Source: Variovorax terrae
Lineage (GTDB): Bacteria; Pseudomonadota; Gammaproteobacteria; Burkholderiales; Burkholderiaceae_C
Direction of reading: 5' to 3'
DNA length: 64,000 nucleotides
Assembly (NCBI RefSeq): GCF_022809125.1
Contig: NZ_JALGBI010000001.1
Location: 1,488,001 to 1,552,000, forward strand
Below, in pieces: positions 16,013 through 26,342 of the stretch (positions within the stretch are counted from its first letter, which is position 1; every line of letters starts with the position of its first letter). The position numbers were made by a program, and so were the translations under genes. A model generated the notes under the pieces. It ran no database searches and was not told the origin of the DNA. It saw nothing but the letters and a program-made list of their open reading frames with translations.

Positions 16013-16453
16013 TCAGCGCGCCAGCAGCACGGGCACCGGGGACTCCGCCGCCACCTTGGAGGCCACGCTGCCGAGCATCAGCCGGGCCACGCCGGTGCGG
16101 CCGTGGGTGCCGACCACGATCAGGTCCGCGCCTTCGTCCTGGGCCGTCTGCACGATGCCGGCCGCCGCGGTGACGTCTTCGACGGTGCGCGTTTGCAGCG
16201 CCACCGGGGCGCCGCCCTGCTCGCACAGCGCCGCCACCTGGGCGTGCGCCTGGGCCGCGGCATTCTGCGCGGCCGACATGTAGGCCTGAAAGCCCAGCGG
16301 GTTGGCTTCGCCGATGCCCAGATAGGGGTAGGGGTCGACCACATAGAGCGCGGTCAGCCTGGCGCCGTGCTGGCGCGCAAGGCTCACCGCGAGCGCGGAT
16401 GCATTGCCGGAAGCGGCGGAACCGTCGGTTGCCAACAGGATGTGCTTGAACAT
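16013..16453 (-). CDS. universal stress protein UspA family
   Basis: 146 aa, one Usp domain. It starts [15 protein letters not shown] and ends with [20 protein letters not shown], the G-2X-G-9X-G(S) ATP-binding motif, so this is an ATP-binding UspFG-type member. It acts in the cytoplasm in stress survival, often as a dimer. ATG 16453 is preferred to the in-frame 16480 because the domain begins there. The GST gene is convergent, with a 23-nt gap. Confidence 0.92.
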   Translation of the reverse strand: MFKHILLATDGSAASGNASALAVSLARQHGARLTALYVVDPYPYLGIGEANPLGFQAYMSAAQNAAAQAHAQVAALCEQGGAPVALQTRTVEDVTAAAGIVQTAQDEGADLIVVGTHGRTGVARLMLGSVASKVAAESPVPVLLAR

Positions 16454-16576
16454 GGAGGCCTCGCTGGAGTGGTTGATCAACTTCCATCCTAAGGCAGCCG
16501 GGGCGGGGCTGCTTGCGCTGCGTCAAATCCCGCGCGAAAGCAGCGTGGCCGCGCGGCCACGGCTAAAGTGGAGGCC

Positions 16577-17029
16577 ATGATGCACCGGGTGTCCGCATTC
16601 CGCTGGTGGCTGGCCGCTGTGCTGGCCGCCACGCTGTGCGTGGCCTGCGACCACCCGCCCGACGACTCGCCGGTGCAGGACGCGGAGCAGCGGCTGCTGG
16701 GCACCTGGCTGCGCGAGTACGAGGAAGACGGCACCCAGGTGCGCCGTGTGCTGGTGCTGGCGCCCGACGGCCACTTCGAGGAGTCGGCGCGCATCGTCGA
16801 GTCCGATGGAACCGTGGTCGAGCACCACCATGCCGGTGAATGGCATTTCGACGGCACCAACCTCAAGCGCCGCTACACCCGCGTGGACGGCAAGCCGCCG
16901 TCGGCGCCGGCCATGCCCTACGCCACCTTCGAGATCCGCTTCGAGTCGCGCAACGAGTTCACCGGCATCGACCATGTGCGCGGGCGCGAGGTGCGCTACC
17001 AGCGGGTGGCGGAGGGGACGTTGCCGTAG
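16577..17029 (+). CDS. putative lipoprotein, unknown function
   Basis: About 150 aa (ATG 16577, or 16580). A signal sequence with a hydrophobic stretch WWLAAVLAATLCVAC ends in a cysteine at a plausible lipobox (non-ideal: C-V-A-C), suggesting lipid attachment after export. The mature domain (QRLLGTWLREYEEDG, VLVLAPDGHFEESARI, AGEWHFDGTNLKRRYT) reads as a small lipocalin-like or calycin beta-barrel in which GTW resembles the lipocalin GxW signature; this is a guess from pattern. GGAGG sits 5 nt before the ATG. Confidence 0.65.
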   Translation: MMHRVSAFRWWLAAVLAATLCVACDHPPDDSPVQDAEQRLLGTWLREYEEDGTQVRRVLVLAPDGHFEESARIVESDGTVVEHHHAGEWHFDGTNLKRRYTRVDGKPPSAPAMPYATFEIRFESRNEFTGIDHVRGREVRYQRVAEGTLP

Positions 17030-17078
17030 TGCGAAACGGCCGTTGCGGCGGTTTTTTGACCATTTTTATAGGAATATT

Positions 17079-17129
17079 GGCCGGATGTCCTCGTCCTGTG
17101 GTCATAGTTTGCTATCAAAAATATAGCGA
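17079..17129 (+). repeat. dispersed 50-bp palindromic repeat, copy A (intergenic)
   Basis: Layout: GGCCGGATGTCC, then 20 nt that include TGGTCAT, then GCTAT-N7-ATAGC (17111-17127). This is the most complete intergenic copy and serves as reference. It follows the lipoprotein gene, after a weak GCCG/CGGC hairpin and T-run at 17039-17057. Six further copies with the same spacing occur in the window. Confidence 0.85.
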
Positions 17130-17186
17130 GCCTCATCGCGCCAGAGAGAGGCATGCTGCGGCCTGCTCAAGGCGCCGGCCCGAGGC

Positions 17187-17435
17187 TCAGGGCGACCGGT
17201 GCAGCCGTGGTGCAGACAGTGCGTCGATGTTGTCGGAGATCGCTTCGTTGACGGCGGGCCAGCGCTCCGCGAGCCCCGCCGCGGCCAGCGCCGTGCCGAG
17301 CTGGCGCAGGTCCTTCACGCTCGGAGCCACCTTGATCTGGGCGATGGCCGCGTCGGCGTTGTTGCTCCTGAGAAGCGCCAGCACCTTGGAAGCCCATTCA
17401 TTTGCGCGCGACATCTGCACCATCCTGCCATTCAT
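17187..17435 (-). CDS. hypothetical small helical protein
   Basis: 82 aa from ATG 17435, or about 75 aa from the in-frame ATG 17414 (MSRANEWASKVL). The predicted protein is soluble and helical (ASKVLALLRSNNADAAIAQIKVAPSVKDLRQLGTALAAAGLAERWPAVNEAISDNID). Nothing identifies its function. It is called from codon-like composition and from filling an otherwise empty gap between the lipoprotein and the LLM oxidoreductase; it could be spurious. Confidence 0.4.
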   Translation of the reverse strand: MNGRMVQMSRANEWASKVLALLRSNNADAAIAQIKVAPSVKDLRQLGTALAAAGLAERWPAVNEAISDNIDALSAPRLHRSP

Positions 17436-17488
17436 TGCAAGGCTTCACTGTACCGCTTTGCCCGGCGCCTGCCGCCGGGGCGCGGCGC

Positions 17489-18481
<993 letters not shown>

Positions 18482-18563
18482 GGGCGCCCAGTGTGCGGCA
18501 AGCCTGAATACCGTGGGGTTCCTGGGGGTACCGTGGCCTGTGTTATCGGTTCCAATAGCGGGG

Positions 18564-20162
18564 ATGAAGCCCTCTTCCTCCCTGAACCTGTCCACCGAGC
18601 GGCGCCAGTTTCTGCAGCTGGCCGCGGCCGGCGCCGCGACGCTCTGCCTGCCGCGCAGCGCCTGGAGCCAGCCGCGCTTCGGCGGCAACCCGTTCACCCT
18701 GGGCGTGGCCAGCGGTTCGCCCACCCACGACTCCGTGGTGCTGTGGACCCGGCTGATGGCGGGCGACCGGCCGGAGGCGGCGCTGGCGGACGGCCGGCCC
18801 GTGACCGTGCGCTGGGAAGTCGCGCACGACGAGCGGTTCTCGCGCATCGTGCACAGCGGCCAGGCCCAGGCGCTGCCGGAGCTGGCGCATTCGGTGCACG
18901 TGGAGGTGCCGGCCCTGGAGCCGGACCGCTGGTACTTCTACCGCTTCATGGTGGGCGAGGCGGCCAGCCCGGTGGGGCGCACCCGCACCTTTCCCGCGCC
19001 CGACGCGCCAGCACAGAAGCTGCGGCTGGCCTACGCCTCGTGCCAGCGCTGGGAGCACGGCTACTTCAGCGCCTACCGGCACATGATCCAGGAAGACCTG
19101 GATGCCGTGCTGTTCCTGGGCGACTACATCTACGAATACGCCGGAACCTCGAATCCCGTGCGCCTGCCCACCGGCGGCTGGGTGATCACGCTGGACGACT
19201 ATCGCCAGCGCTATGCGCTGCACAAGGGCGAGGCGGCGCTGCAGGCCATGCATGCGGCCTGCCCCTGGCTGGTGACCTGGGACGACCACGAGGTCCAGAA
19301 CGACTACGTCGGAATGGAGCCGGGCAACAGCGGCCCCCGCGTGGCGGATTTCGCGGCCCGGCGCGCGGCCGCCTACCAGGCCTACTACGAGCACATGCCG
19401 CTGCGCGCCGCGGTGCTGACGCAGGCAATGGCGGGGCTGGCGGGCGGCGCCGAGATGCGGATCTACGGCAGCACGCGGTTCGGCCGTCTGGCCACGCTGT
19501 ACCGGCTGGACGCACGCCAGTACCGCGACCGCCAGGCCTGCACGCCGGGCGGCCGGCCGGGCTCGGCCACGCTCAACCCCGAGACCTGCGCGCTCTGGAA
19601 TGACCCCCGGCGCACCTTCCTGGGCGCGGCCCAGGAGCAGTGGCTGGACGCCGCGCTGGCCCAGGCCGGGCCGGGCTGGAACGTGCTGGGCCAGCAGACG
19701 CTGCTCGGCCGGCGCGACTTCCGCACCGGCCCCGGCCAGTCGCTCTGGAACGATGGCTGGGACGGCTACCCGGCCGCGCGCACGCGGCTGACCGACTCGC
19801 TGCGCCGGCATGCCGTGGCCAACACGGTGGTGCTGAGCGGCGACGTGCACGAGAACTGGGTCGGCCATGTGAAGGCCGACTTTGCCGAGGCGGCCAGCCC
19901 CAGCATCGGCGTGGAGTTCTGCGGCACCAGCATCACCTCGCGCGCGGGCGGCGCGGGCAAGGTGCCCCAGGTGCTGGCCGAGAATCCGCATTTCGTGTTC
20001 GCCGATGCGGAGCATCGGGGCTACGGTGTGGTCGAATTCACGCCGCAGCGGGTGAGCACCACGCTGCGCGCGGTGGACGACGTGCGGCTGCCCGACAGCG
20101 GCATCCACACCCTGGCGCGGTTCGAGGTGCAGGCCGGCCGGCCGGTGGTCGAGCGGGCCTGA
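18564..20162 (+). CDS. phoD: PhoD-family alkaline phosphatase/phosphodiesterase, Tat-exported
   Basis: 532 aa. The signal peptide has a twin-arginine motif (ERRQFLQL) followed by a hydrophobic stretch and AWSQ cleavage site, as in other PhoD enzymes, which are exported folded with Ca/Fe cofactors. An Ig-like N-terminal domain ([21 protein letters not shown]) precedes the metallophosphatase domain; [24 protein letters not shown] and [11 protein letters not shown] are the metal-ligand motifs. It hydrolyses phosphate esters in the periplasm or outside. The gene converges on mnhG. Confidence 0.92.
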   Translation: MKPSSSLNLSTERRQFLQLAAAGAATLCLPRSAWSQPRFGGNPFTLGVASGSPTHDSVVLWTRLMAGDRPEAALADGRPVTVRWEVAHDERFSRIVHSGQAQALPELAHSVHVEVPALEPDRWYFYRFMVGEAASPVGRTRTFPAPDAPAQKLRLAYASCQRWEHGYFSAYRHMIQEDLDAVLFLGDYIYEYAGTSNPVRLPTGGWVITLDDYRQRYALHKGEAALQAMHAACPWLVTWDDHEVQNDYVGMEPGNSGPRVADFAARRAAAYQAYYEHMPLRAAVLTQAMAGLAGGAEMRIYGSTRFGRLATLYRLDARQYRDRQACTPGGRPGSATLNPETCALWNDPRRTFLGAAQEQWLDAALAQAGPGWNVLGQQTLLGRRDFRTGPGQSLWNDGWDGYPAARTRLTDSLRRHAVANTVVLSGDVHENWVGHVKADFAEAASPSIGVEFCGTSITSRAGGAGKVPQVLAENPHFVFADAEHRGYGVVEFTPQRVSTTLRAVDDVRLPDSGIHTLARFEVQAGRPVVERA

Positions 20163-20174
20163 GGCGGCCGGCGG

Positions 20175-20525
20175 TCAGAGCCGGGGCTGCAGCGGCGGCG
20201 GCGTGTCCTGGTCGCCGGCCTGGCGCTGGCGAAACAGCGCGGCGCGCGCCAGCAGCAAGGTGGTCACGGGCACCGTGATCGACAAGAAGATGATGATCAG
20301 CCAGGTGTGCAGCGCCAACCCCTTGCCGCTGGCCGAGAAGTAGAGGATGGACGCCAGCGTGACGCACCAGCTGCTGAAGGTGCAGGCCAGCGCGGGCGGG
20401 TGCATGCGCTGGAAAAAGGTCTTCAGCCGCACCAGGCCGAGCGCGGCGACCAGGGAGAACAGCCCGCCGGCGACCAGCAGCGCGGCCGCGCCCCATTCCA
20501 CCCACAGCGGCACGCCGGCGCTCAT
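20175..20525 (-). CDS. mnhG: Na+/H+ antiporter subunit G (MrpG)
   Basis: 116 aa, the last subunit of the Mrp operon. Three hydrophobic segments are visible (WGAAALLVAGGLFSLVAALGLV, LACTFSSWCVTLASILYF, LHTWLIIIFLSITVPVTTLLLARAA), with the family motif LVRLKTFFQRMHPP between the first two. The ATG overlaps the mnhF stop by 4 nt. MrpG is required for assembly and activity of the complex, which exchanges cytoplasmic Na+ (or K+) for protons at the inner membrane. Confidence 0.9.
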   Translation of the reverse strand: MSAGVPLWVEWGAAALLVAGGLFSLVAALGLVRLKTFFQRMHPPALACTFSSWCVTLASILYFSASGKGLALHTWLIIIFLSITVPVTTLLLARAALFRQRQAGDQDTPPPLQPRL

Positions 20526-20800
20526 TCGATCACCTCGCCGCGCAGCAGGAACTTGGCCAGCGCCGCCGAGCTCACGAAGCCGAACAGCGCGATCAGCAGG
20601 GCGGCCTCGAAATACATGCTGCTCGCATGGCGGATGCCCAGCACCAGCATCACCAGCATGCCGTTGATGTAGAGCAGGTCCAGCGCCAGCACGCGGTCCT
20701 GGGCCGAGGGGCCGCGCAGCAGGCGCCACAGGATCAGGGCCATGGCCAGCGCATGGCAGGCCAGCGCCGCGACAATCGCATGGGACAGCACGGGAGTCAT
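20522..20800 (-). CDS. mnhF: Na+/H+ antiporter subunit F (MrpF)
   Basis: 92 aa with three membrane helices. The central motif GPSAQDRVLALDLLYINGMLV is the MrpF signature; its Asp is implicated in ion transport in other bacteria. It overlaps mnhE and mnhG by 4 nt each, so the three are translationally coupled. Bicarbonate/cholate export by F has been proposed in Bacillus; whether that applies here is unknown. Confidence 0.9.
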   Translation of the reverse strand: MTPVLSHAIVAALACHALAMALILWRLLRGPSAQDRVLALDLLYINGMLVMLVLGIRHASSMYFEAALLIALFGFVSSAALAKFLLRGEVIE

Positions 20801-21285
20801 CCGAAAATCTCCATCAGGGGGCGCTCATAGCGCGCCTTGTAGTGCGCAATGAACGCGGCTTCGTCATCGACATCCCAGACATGCAGCAGCACGGCGCTGC
20901 GGTCGGGCGCGAGTTCCAGCCACACGGTGCCCGGCACCACGGTGGTGATGACGGCGAGCGCCGCCAGGCCGTGCGCATCGTGCAGCGCCAGGGGAATGGC
21001 GACGTAGGCGCTGCGCGGCATGCGCCGCCACGAGCGCAGCATGCCCCAGCCGACTTCGAGGTTGGACCGCACCACGTCGCCGCCCACCATGAGGATCAGC
21101 CGCAGCAGCGTGCCGGGCCGGCGCAGGCGGGCCGGCGACGGCCGCAGCGGCGCAGCCAGGAGCGGCATCACCACGGCGACGGCCGCTGCCAGCACCAGAT
21201 GCCCGGCGCTGACGGATTGGTTGAGCAGCAGCCACAGCGCGAACAGCGAGGCCGACAGCAGCGGGGAGGGCAGCAGCCGCTTCAT
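20797..21285 (-). CDS. mnhE: Na+/H+ antiporter subunit E (MrpE)
   Basis: 162 aa. Two or three N-terminal helices (ASLFALWLLLNQSVSAGHLVL, LAAAVAVVMPLLAAPL, LLRLILMVGGDVVRSNLEVGW) precede a soluble tail with ITTVVPGTVWLELAPDRSAVLLHVWDVDDE, the MrpE family signature region. It overlaps mnhD and mnhF by 4 nt. MrpE is important for assembly of the heterooligomer. Confidence 0.9.
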   Translation of the reverse strand: MKRLLPSPLLSASLFALWLLLNQSVSAGHLVLAAAVAVVMPLLAAPLRPSPARLRRPGTLLRLILMVGGDVVRSNLEVGWGMLRSWRRMPRSAYVAIPLALHDAHGLAALAVITTVVPGTVWLELAPDRSAVLLHVWDVDDEAAFIAHYKARYERPLMEIFG

Positions 21286-22958
21286 CGCGCACCGCCTTGC
21301 GGATTGGGGACGGGGCGGGCCGCCATCACGGCATCGATGTAGAGCGAAGGCTGGTGCAGCTCGGCGGCCGTGGCGCGCGTGTAGCGCAGCACCGGCTCGG
21401 CATACAGCGCCAGCAGCGCGCAGCCCAGCAGCAGCGCGGCGACCGGCAGGCATTCGATGACACGCAGGCGCGGCGGCGGGCGGTTCTGCGGGGCCCAGAA
21501 ATGGCGGATGCCGACCCGCGACAGCGCGATGGTCGAGAGCAGGCCCGAGGCGATCATCAGCGTCAGCAGGGTCCAGCCCGCCGTCGGCACGGGCGCGGCC
21601 TCGGCCCCCAGGCCGCCGGGATTGAGCAGCGCCGTCAGCATGCTGAACTTGGCGACGAAGCCCGACAGCGGCGGCAGGCCGGCCAGCAGCAGCGTGCACA
21701 GGATGAAGCTCAGGCCGAGGAACGCCATGGCGGCGGGAATAGCCCGGCCGATCAGCGCTTCCTCGTCGTCGTCGAGATTGGTGCCCGGAGGCGGCTCTGG
21801 CAGATCGACGGGGAACGGGATGGCTTCGCCGTCGTCGTCATCCGCCTCCAGGGCGTGCGCGTCGGCCTGGCGCGATCGTTCGATCAGCTCGACCAGCAGG
21901 AACAGCGCGCCGCCCGCGAGCGTCGAGCTCACGAGGTAGAACAGGGCGCCGCCGGTCAGCGCCACCTGGCCGAAACCGATGGCGGCCAGCAGCGTGCCCG
22001 AGGACACGATGATGGCGTAGCTGGCCAGCCGGCCCAGGTGCTGCGAGGCCATCACGCCGAGGGCGCCGAAGGCCAGCGTCGCCAGGCCACCCCAGACCAG
22101 GGCGTCGGTGCCGAAGGGGGCGGCGGCGTCCGCGCCGGCCGGGAAGAACAGGGTCCACAGGCGCAGCAAGGCATAGATGCCGACCTTGGTCATGATGGCG
22201 AACAGCGCGGCCACCGGCGCGCTGGCGGCCGAGTAGGCCGGCGTCAGCCAGAAGTTCAGGGGCCAGATCGCGGCTTTGGCCAGGAAGGCGACGGCCAGGA
22301 TGGCCGCGCCGGCATGCAGCAGCCCCAGATCGCCCGCGGGCACCAGCGGCAGCTTGCGCGCCATGTCGGCCATGTTGAGCGTGCCGGTCACGCCGTAGAG
22401 CATGGCCACGCCCACCAGGAACAACGACGAGGCGAACAGGTTCACCGCGATGTAGTGCAGCCCCGAGCGCACCCGGGCCCAGCCCGAGCCGTGCAGCAGC
22501 AGGCCGTAGGAGGCCGACAGCATGACCTCGAAGAAGACGAACAGGTTGAACAGGTCGGCCGTCAGGAACGCACCGTTCAGGCCCATCAGCTGGATCTGGA
22601 ACAGCGTGTGGAAATGGACGCCCGCACGGTGCCAGCGCGCCAGCGAGAACAGCAGCGCGGCCAGGCTGATGCAGGCCGCCAGCACCAGCATCAATGCCGA
22701 CAGCCGGTCCACCGCGAGCACGATGCCGAACGGCACGTGCCAGTTCGAGGGCAGGTAGATGCCCATGGTGTCCGGCGCGCCCTGGCGCTGCACCTGGCAC
22801 AGCAGCGCGACGGCGATACCCAGGCCGAGCACGCAGGAGACGACGTTGAGCAGGGCCTTCCAGCGCTGGCGCTGCGCGCCCAGCAGCAGCATGAGCGCCG
22901 CCGTCAGCAGCGGCAGCAGGATCGGGGCGATGATCAGGTGCGGCAGGTTCCAGCTCAT
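21282..22958 (-). CDS. mnhD: Na+/H+ antiporter subunit D (MrpD)
   Basis: 558 aa proton-pumping-type subunit related to NuoN/NuoM, with 14 or so membrane helices and LFVFFEVMLSASYGLLL and AKAAIWPLNFWLTPAYSAASAPVAALFAIMTKVGIYAL, the helices with conserved Lys and Glu of the proton path. Between two helices there is an unusually long acidic, proline-rich cytoplasmic segment (ALEADDDDGEAIPF, then PEPPPGTNLDDDEEAL; 21751-21872), longer than in typical MrpD. It overlaps mnhC and mnhE. Confidence 0.92.
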   Translation of the reverse strand: MSWNLPHLIIAPILLPLLTAALMLLLGAQRQRWKALLNVVSCVLGLGIAVALLCQVQRQGAPDTMGIYLPSNWHVPFGIVLAVDRLSALMLVLAACISLAALLFSLARWHRAGVHFHTLFQIQLMGLNGAFLTADLFNLFVFFEVMLSASYGLLLHGSGWARVRSGLHYIAVNLFASSLFLVGVAMLYGVTGTLNMADMARKLPLVPAGDLGLLHAGAAILAVAFLAKAAIWPLNFWLTPAYSAASAPVAALFAIMTKVGIYALLRLWTLFFPAGADAAAPFGTDALVWGGLATLAFGALGVMASQHLGRLASYAIIVSSGTLLAAIGFGQVALTGGALFYLVSSTLAGGALFLLVELIERSRQADAHALEADDDDGEAIPFPVDLPEPPPGTNLDDDEEALIGRAIPAAMAFLGLSFILCTLLLAGLPPLSGFVAKFSMLTALLNPGGLGAEAAPVPTAGWTLLTLMIASGLLSTIALSRVGIRHFWAPQNRPPPRLRVIECLPVAALLLGCALLALYAEPVLRYTRATAAELHQPSLYIDAVMAARPVPNPQGGAR

Positions 22959-23299
22959 CGCGGATCCTCCTCGCCGTCCACGTGGTCGGTGCCGCTCAGG
23001 CCGCGCGAGGCCAGCAGCACCACCAGGAACAGGGCGGTCATGGCGAAGCCGATCACGATGGCGGTCAGCACCAGGGCCTGGGGCATCGGGTCGGTGTAGT
23101 GCAGCAGGTCCGGCGGCAGGCCGGGCACCACGATAGGCTCCTGGTCGACCGACAGGCTGCCCATGGCGAAGATGAACAGATTGACCGCATAGGACAGGAG
23201 CGACAGGCCCATGATGACCTGGAAGGTGCGCGGGCGCAGCAGCAGCCACACGCCCGAGGCGCCGAGCACGCCGATGGCCAGGGAGAGGATGATTTCCAT
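22955..23299 (-). CDS. mnhC: Na+/H+ antiporter subunit C (MrpC, NuoK-like)
   Basis: 114 aa with three helices, homologous to NuoK. The middle helix carries GLSLLSYAVNLFIFAMG with the Asn/Ser pattern conserved in MrpC, and PMPQALVLTAIVIGFAMTALFLVVLLA forms the third. It begins 84 nt after the mnhA stop, the only real gap in the operon, and that gap holds a GC-rich palindromic sequence. Confidence 0.9.
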   Translation of the reverse strand: MEIILSLAIGVLGASGVWLLLRPRTFQVIMGLSLLSYAVNLFIFAMGSLSVDQEPIVVPGLPPDLLHYTDPMPQALVLTAIVIGFAMTALFLVVLLASRGLSGTDHVDGEEDPR

Positions 23300-23303
23300 G
23301 TCA

Positions 23304-23383
23304 GCGCCGCCCGGCCGCCCGAAGGCGCTGAAGCGCCCCCTTGGGGGGCAGCGATACGCGAAGCGATGAGCGTGGGGGTTGTT
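23304..23383. repeat. GC-rich palindromic spacer between mnhA and mnhC
   Basis: The gap contains GGCGCTGAAGCGCC (23324-23337), then the symmetric CCCCCTTGGGGG (23336-23347) and an AGCGTGGGGG end. I recognise this general sequence as one often seen between genes in Comamonadaceae genomes, but cannot verify that here. Only one copy is present in the window. The stem-loops could act as a processing or partial termination signal in the mrp mRNA. Confidence 0.55.
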
Positions 23384-26287
23384 TCATTTGGCCTCCTCGT
23401 CCACCGCTTGCGCGGGTTTGCGGTGGCTGCGGATCGACTGGTGCGCCAGCGCGGTCAGGATCAGCAGGGTCGAGCCGACCACCACCGAGAACACGCCGAT
23501 GTCGAAGAACATGGCGCTGGCGACATGGATTTCGCCAAACAGCGGCAGCGTGAGGTGGGCCGTGTGGGTGGTGAGGAAGGGGTAGCCCAGCAGCAGCGCC
23601 CCCAGGCCGGTGATGACGGCGAACAGCAGCCCCCAGGCGATCCAGCGGATCGGGTTCAGCCTCAGGTGCGCCTCGACCCATTGCGTGCCGGCCACCATGT
23701 ACTGCGCGATGAAGGCGATGGCCACCACCAGCCCGGCCACGAAGCCGCCGCCGGGCTCGTTGTGCCCGCGCATGAAGAGGTGGAAGGCCACGACGAAGGC
23801 CACGGGCAGCAGCAGCCGCACCAGCACGGCCGGCACCAGCAGGTAGCCCAGTGCGGTGTCGGGCGCCATGCGCGGGTTGATGAGGTCGGTGACGAGGTCG
23901 CGCGAGAGGATGCGCTGCTGCTGCGGCAGCGCGATGCTCTCGCGCGGCGGCCGGAAGCGCCGCAGCAGTGCGTACACCGTCAGCGCCACGGCGCCGAGCA
24001 CGGTGATCTCGCCCAGGGTGTCGAAGCCGCGGAAATCCACCAGCATCACGTTGATCACGTTGTTGCCGCCGCCTTCGGGCAGCGCGCGGCTCAGGAAGAA
24101 GGGCGAGATGCTTTGCGGCGCGGGCCGGGTCAGCATGGCATGGGCCAGCGCCGCCAGGCCGGCCCCGGCGCCCAGGGCGACCAGCAGGTCGCGCACGCGG
24201 CGCACGCGGGCCCGCGCATCGGTGCGCGGGGCCTCGGCCTCCAGCCGCTTGGGCATCCAGCGCAGGCCCAGCAGGAACAGCACCGAGGTCACGACCTCCA
24301 CCGCCAGCTGGGTGAGGGCGAGGTCCGGCGCCGAGAACCACACGAAGGTCAGGCAGGTCACGAGGCCGGCGCCGGCCATCAGCATCAGGGCAGCCAGGCG
24401 GTGGTACTTGGCCTGCACCGCCGCGCCGACGGCACAAACCATGCCGATCAGCCACAGCAGCGCGAACTCGCTCGTGGCCGGCACGCGCGGCCGGTCGCCC
24501 CAGGTCAGGCCCTGCTCCGACAGCGACAGGAGCGCCACCGCCATCGAGACCAGCACCAGCCACAGCAGCTGCGTCTGCAGCCGCCGGGTGCCGAGCCAGC
24601 GCAGGGCCCGCCGTGCCAGCGCGCTGAGCACGGCGATGAGGCGCTCGAACAGCCGCTTGCCGTCCAGCAGCCCGGTCAACGGCGGGTGCGCGAAGCGGCC
24701 GCGCCGCAGTTGCTCGCGCAGCAGCAGATAGCCCACGATGCCGCCGGCCATGGCCACCAGGCTCATGATCAGCGGCGCGTTGAAGCCATGCCAGACCGCC
24801 AGGCTGTAGGCCGGCAGATCCCCGCCGACCACCGGCCGTGCGGCGGTCTGCAGGGCCGGCCCCACCGACAGGGCCGGCGCGACGCCCACCACCAGGCAGG
24901 CCAGCACCAGCAGCTCGACCGGCACGCGCATCCAGCGCGGCGGCTCATGGGGCTGGCGCGGCAGGTCGGTGGAGGGCGGGCCGAAGAAGATGTCGTAGCT
25001 GAAGCGCAGCGAATAGACCACGCCGAACACGCCCGCCACCGTGGCTGCCAGCGGCAGGCCGCGCTCGACCCAGGGCAGAGACGAAATGAACACGGTCTCG
25101 GCGAAGAACATCTCCTTGGACAGGAAGCCATTGAGCAGCGGCACCCCGGCCATGGCCGCGCTGGCCACCATGGCAAGCGCGGCGGTGATGGGCATGGCGC
25201 GGCGCAGGCCGTTGAGCCGGCGGATGTCGCGCGTGCCGGTTTCGTGGTCGATGATGCCGGCGGCCATGAACAGCGAGGCCTTGAAGGTCGCGTGGTTCAT
25301 GATGTGGAACACGGCGGCCACCGCGGCCAGCGGACTGTTGAGCCCGAGCAGCAGCGTGATCAGGCCCAGGTGGCTGATGGTGGAATAGGCGAGCAGGCCC
25401 TTGAGGTCGTTCTGGAACATGGCGGCATAGGCGCCCAGCAGCAGCGTGCAGACCCCGGCGCCGCCGACGATCCAGAACCAGGCTTCGGTGCCGGCCAGCA
25501 CCGGCCACAGCCGCGCCAGCAGGAACACGCCGGCCTTCACCATGGTGGCCGAGTGCAGGTAGGCCGACACCGGCGTGGGCGCCGCCATCGCATGCGGCAG
25601 CCAGAAATGGAATGGAAACTGGGCGCTCTTGCTGAGGGCGCCCAGCAGCACCAGCACCAGCGCCGTCATGTACAGGGGATGCGCGCGCACCGTGTCGCCG
25701 GCGGCCAGCACCGCGTCCAGGTCGTAGCTACCCACGATGCGGCCCAGCAACAGCACGCCGGCCAGCAGGCACAGGCCGCCCGCGCCGGTGACGGTGAGCG
25801 CCATGCGCGCACCGCGCCGCGCATCGCGGCGGTGGTGCCAGTAGCCGATCAGCAGGAAGGAGAACAGGCTGGTGAGTTCCCAGAAGAACACCAGCTGGAT
25901 CAGGTTGCCCGACAGCACCACGCCCAGCATGGCGCCCATGAAGGCGAGGAAGAACGAGAAGAAGCGCGGCACCGGGTCGCTCGGCGACATGTAGTAGCGC
26001 GCATAGAGCGCGACCAGCGCGCCGATGCCCGTGACCAGCATGCCGAACATCCAGGCGAAGCCGTCCACGCGCACCACGAAGTTGAGCCCGGTCGAGGGCA
26101 GCCACTGCAGTTCCTGGCGCAGCACGCCGCCGCCCTGCACCTCGGGGAACAGCAGCGCAATCTGCACCAGCCCGGCCAGCGAGACCAGGGCCGCCCAGGT
26201 GGACGCGGTGTTGCGCGCATGGGTGGGCAACAGGGCGGCGAGGGCGCTGCCGATGAAAGGCAGCGCGATGAGAAATTCCAGGGGCAT
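23384..26287 (-). CDS. mnhA: fused Na+/H+ antiporter subunits A and B (MrpAB)
   Basis: 967 aa. The N-terminal 500 residues are NuoL-like (TSLFSFLLIGYWHHRRDARRG, then ALSKSAQFPFHFWLPHAMAAPTPVSAYLHSATMVKAG, with the conserved Lys and His of the proton channel and the AMAAPTPVSAYLHS loop). The C-terminal 150 residues carry MrpB features (LRLLLPVAFVVAFHLFMRGHNEPGGGFVAGLVVAIAF, the GHNxPGGGF motif), with the intervening DUF4040-like segment NNVINVMLVDFRGFDTLGEI. This A-B fusion is common in group-2 Mrp systems. It heads the operon and performs ion exchange. Confidence 0.93.
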   Translation of the reverse strand: MPLEFLIALPFIGSALAALLPTHARNTASTWAALVSLAGLVQIALLFPEVQGGGVLRQELQWLPSTGLNFVVRVDGFAWMFGMLVTGIGALVALYARYYMSPSDPVPRFFSFFLAFMGAMLGVVLSGNLIQLVFFWELTSLFSFLLIGYWHHRRDARRGARMALTVTGAGGLCLLAGVLLLGRIVGSYDLDAVLAAGDTVRAHPLYMTALVLVLLGALSKSAQFPFHFWLPHAMAAPTPVSAYLHSATMVKAGVFLLARLWPVLAGTEAWFWIVGGAGVCTLLLGAYAAMFQNDLKGLLAYSTISHLGLITLLLGLNSPLAAVAAVFHIMNHATFKASLFMAAGIIDHETGTRDIRRLNGLRRAMPITAALAMVASAAMAGVPLLNGFLSKEMFFAETVFISSLPWVERGLPLAATVAGVFGVVYSLRFSYDIFFGPPSTDLPRQPHEPPRWMRVPVELLVLACLVVGVAPALSVGPALQTAARPVVGGDLPAYSLAVWHGFNAPLIMSLVAMAGGIVGYLLLREQLRRGRFAHPPLTGLLDGKRLFERLIAVLSALARRALRWLGTRRLQTQLLWLVLVSMAVALLSLSEQGLTWGDRPRVPATSEFALLWLIGMVCAVGAAVQAKYHRLAALMLMAGAGLVTCLTFVWFSAPDLALTQLAVEVVTSVLFLLGLRWMPKRLEAEAPRTDARARVRRVRDLLVALGAGAGLAALAHAMLTRPAPQSISPFFLSRALPEGGGNNVINVMLVDFRGFDTLGEITVLGAVALTVYALLRRFRPPRESIALPQQQRILSRDLVTDLINPRMAPDTALGYLLVPAVLVRLLLPVAFVVAFHLFMRGHNEPGGGFVAGLVVAIAFIAQYMVAGTQWVEAHLRLNPIRWIAWGLLFAVITGLGALLLGYPFLTTHTAHLTLPLFGEIHVASAMFFDIGVFSVVVGSTLLILTALAHQSIRSHRKPAQAVDEEAK

Positions 26288-26342
26288 GGGGCCAAGTTTA
26301 GTGGCCTCGCGCCCCCAACCGCACGTTGCGCGGCGAAAAACC

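Noticed and set aside
25711..25745. GTCC followed by GCTAC in mrpA, resembling the dispersed repeat
   Set aside because: Spacing is 8 nt instead of 20, and no second arm is present.
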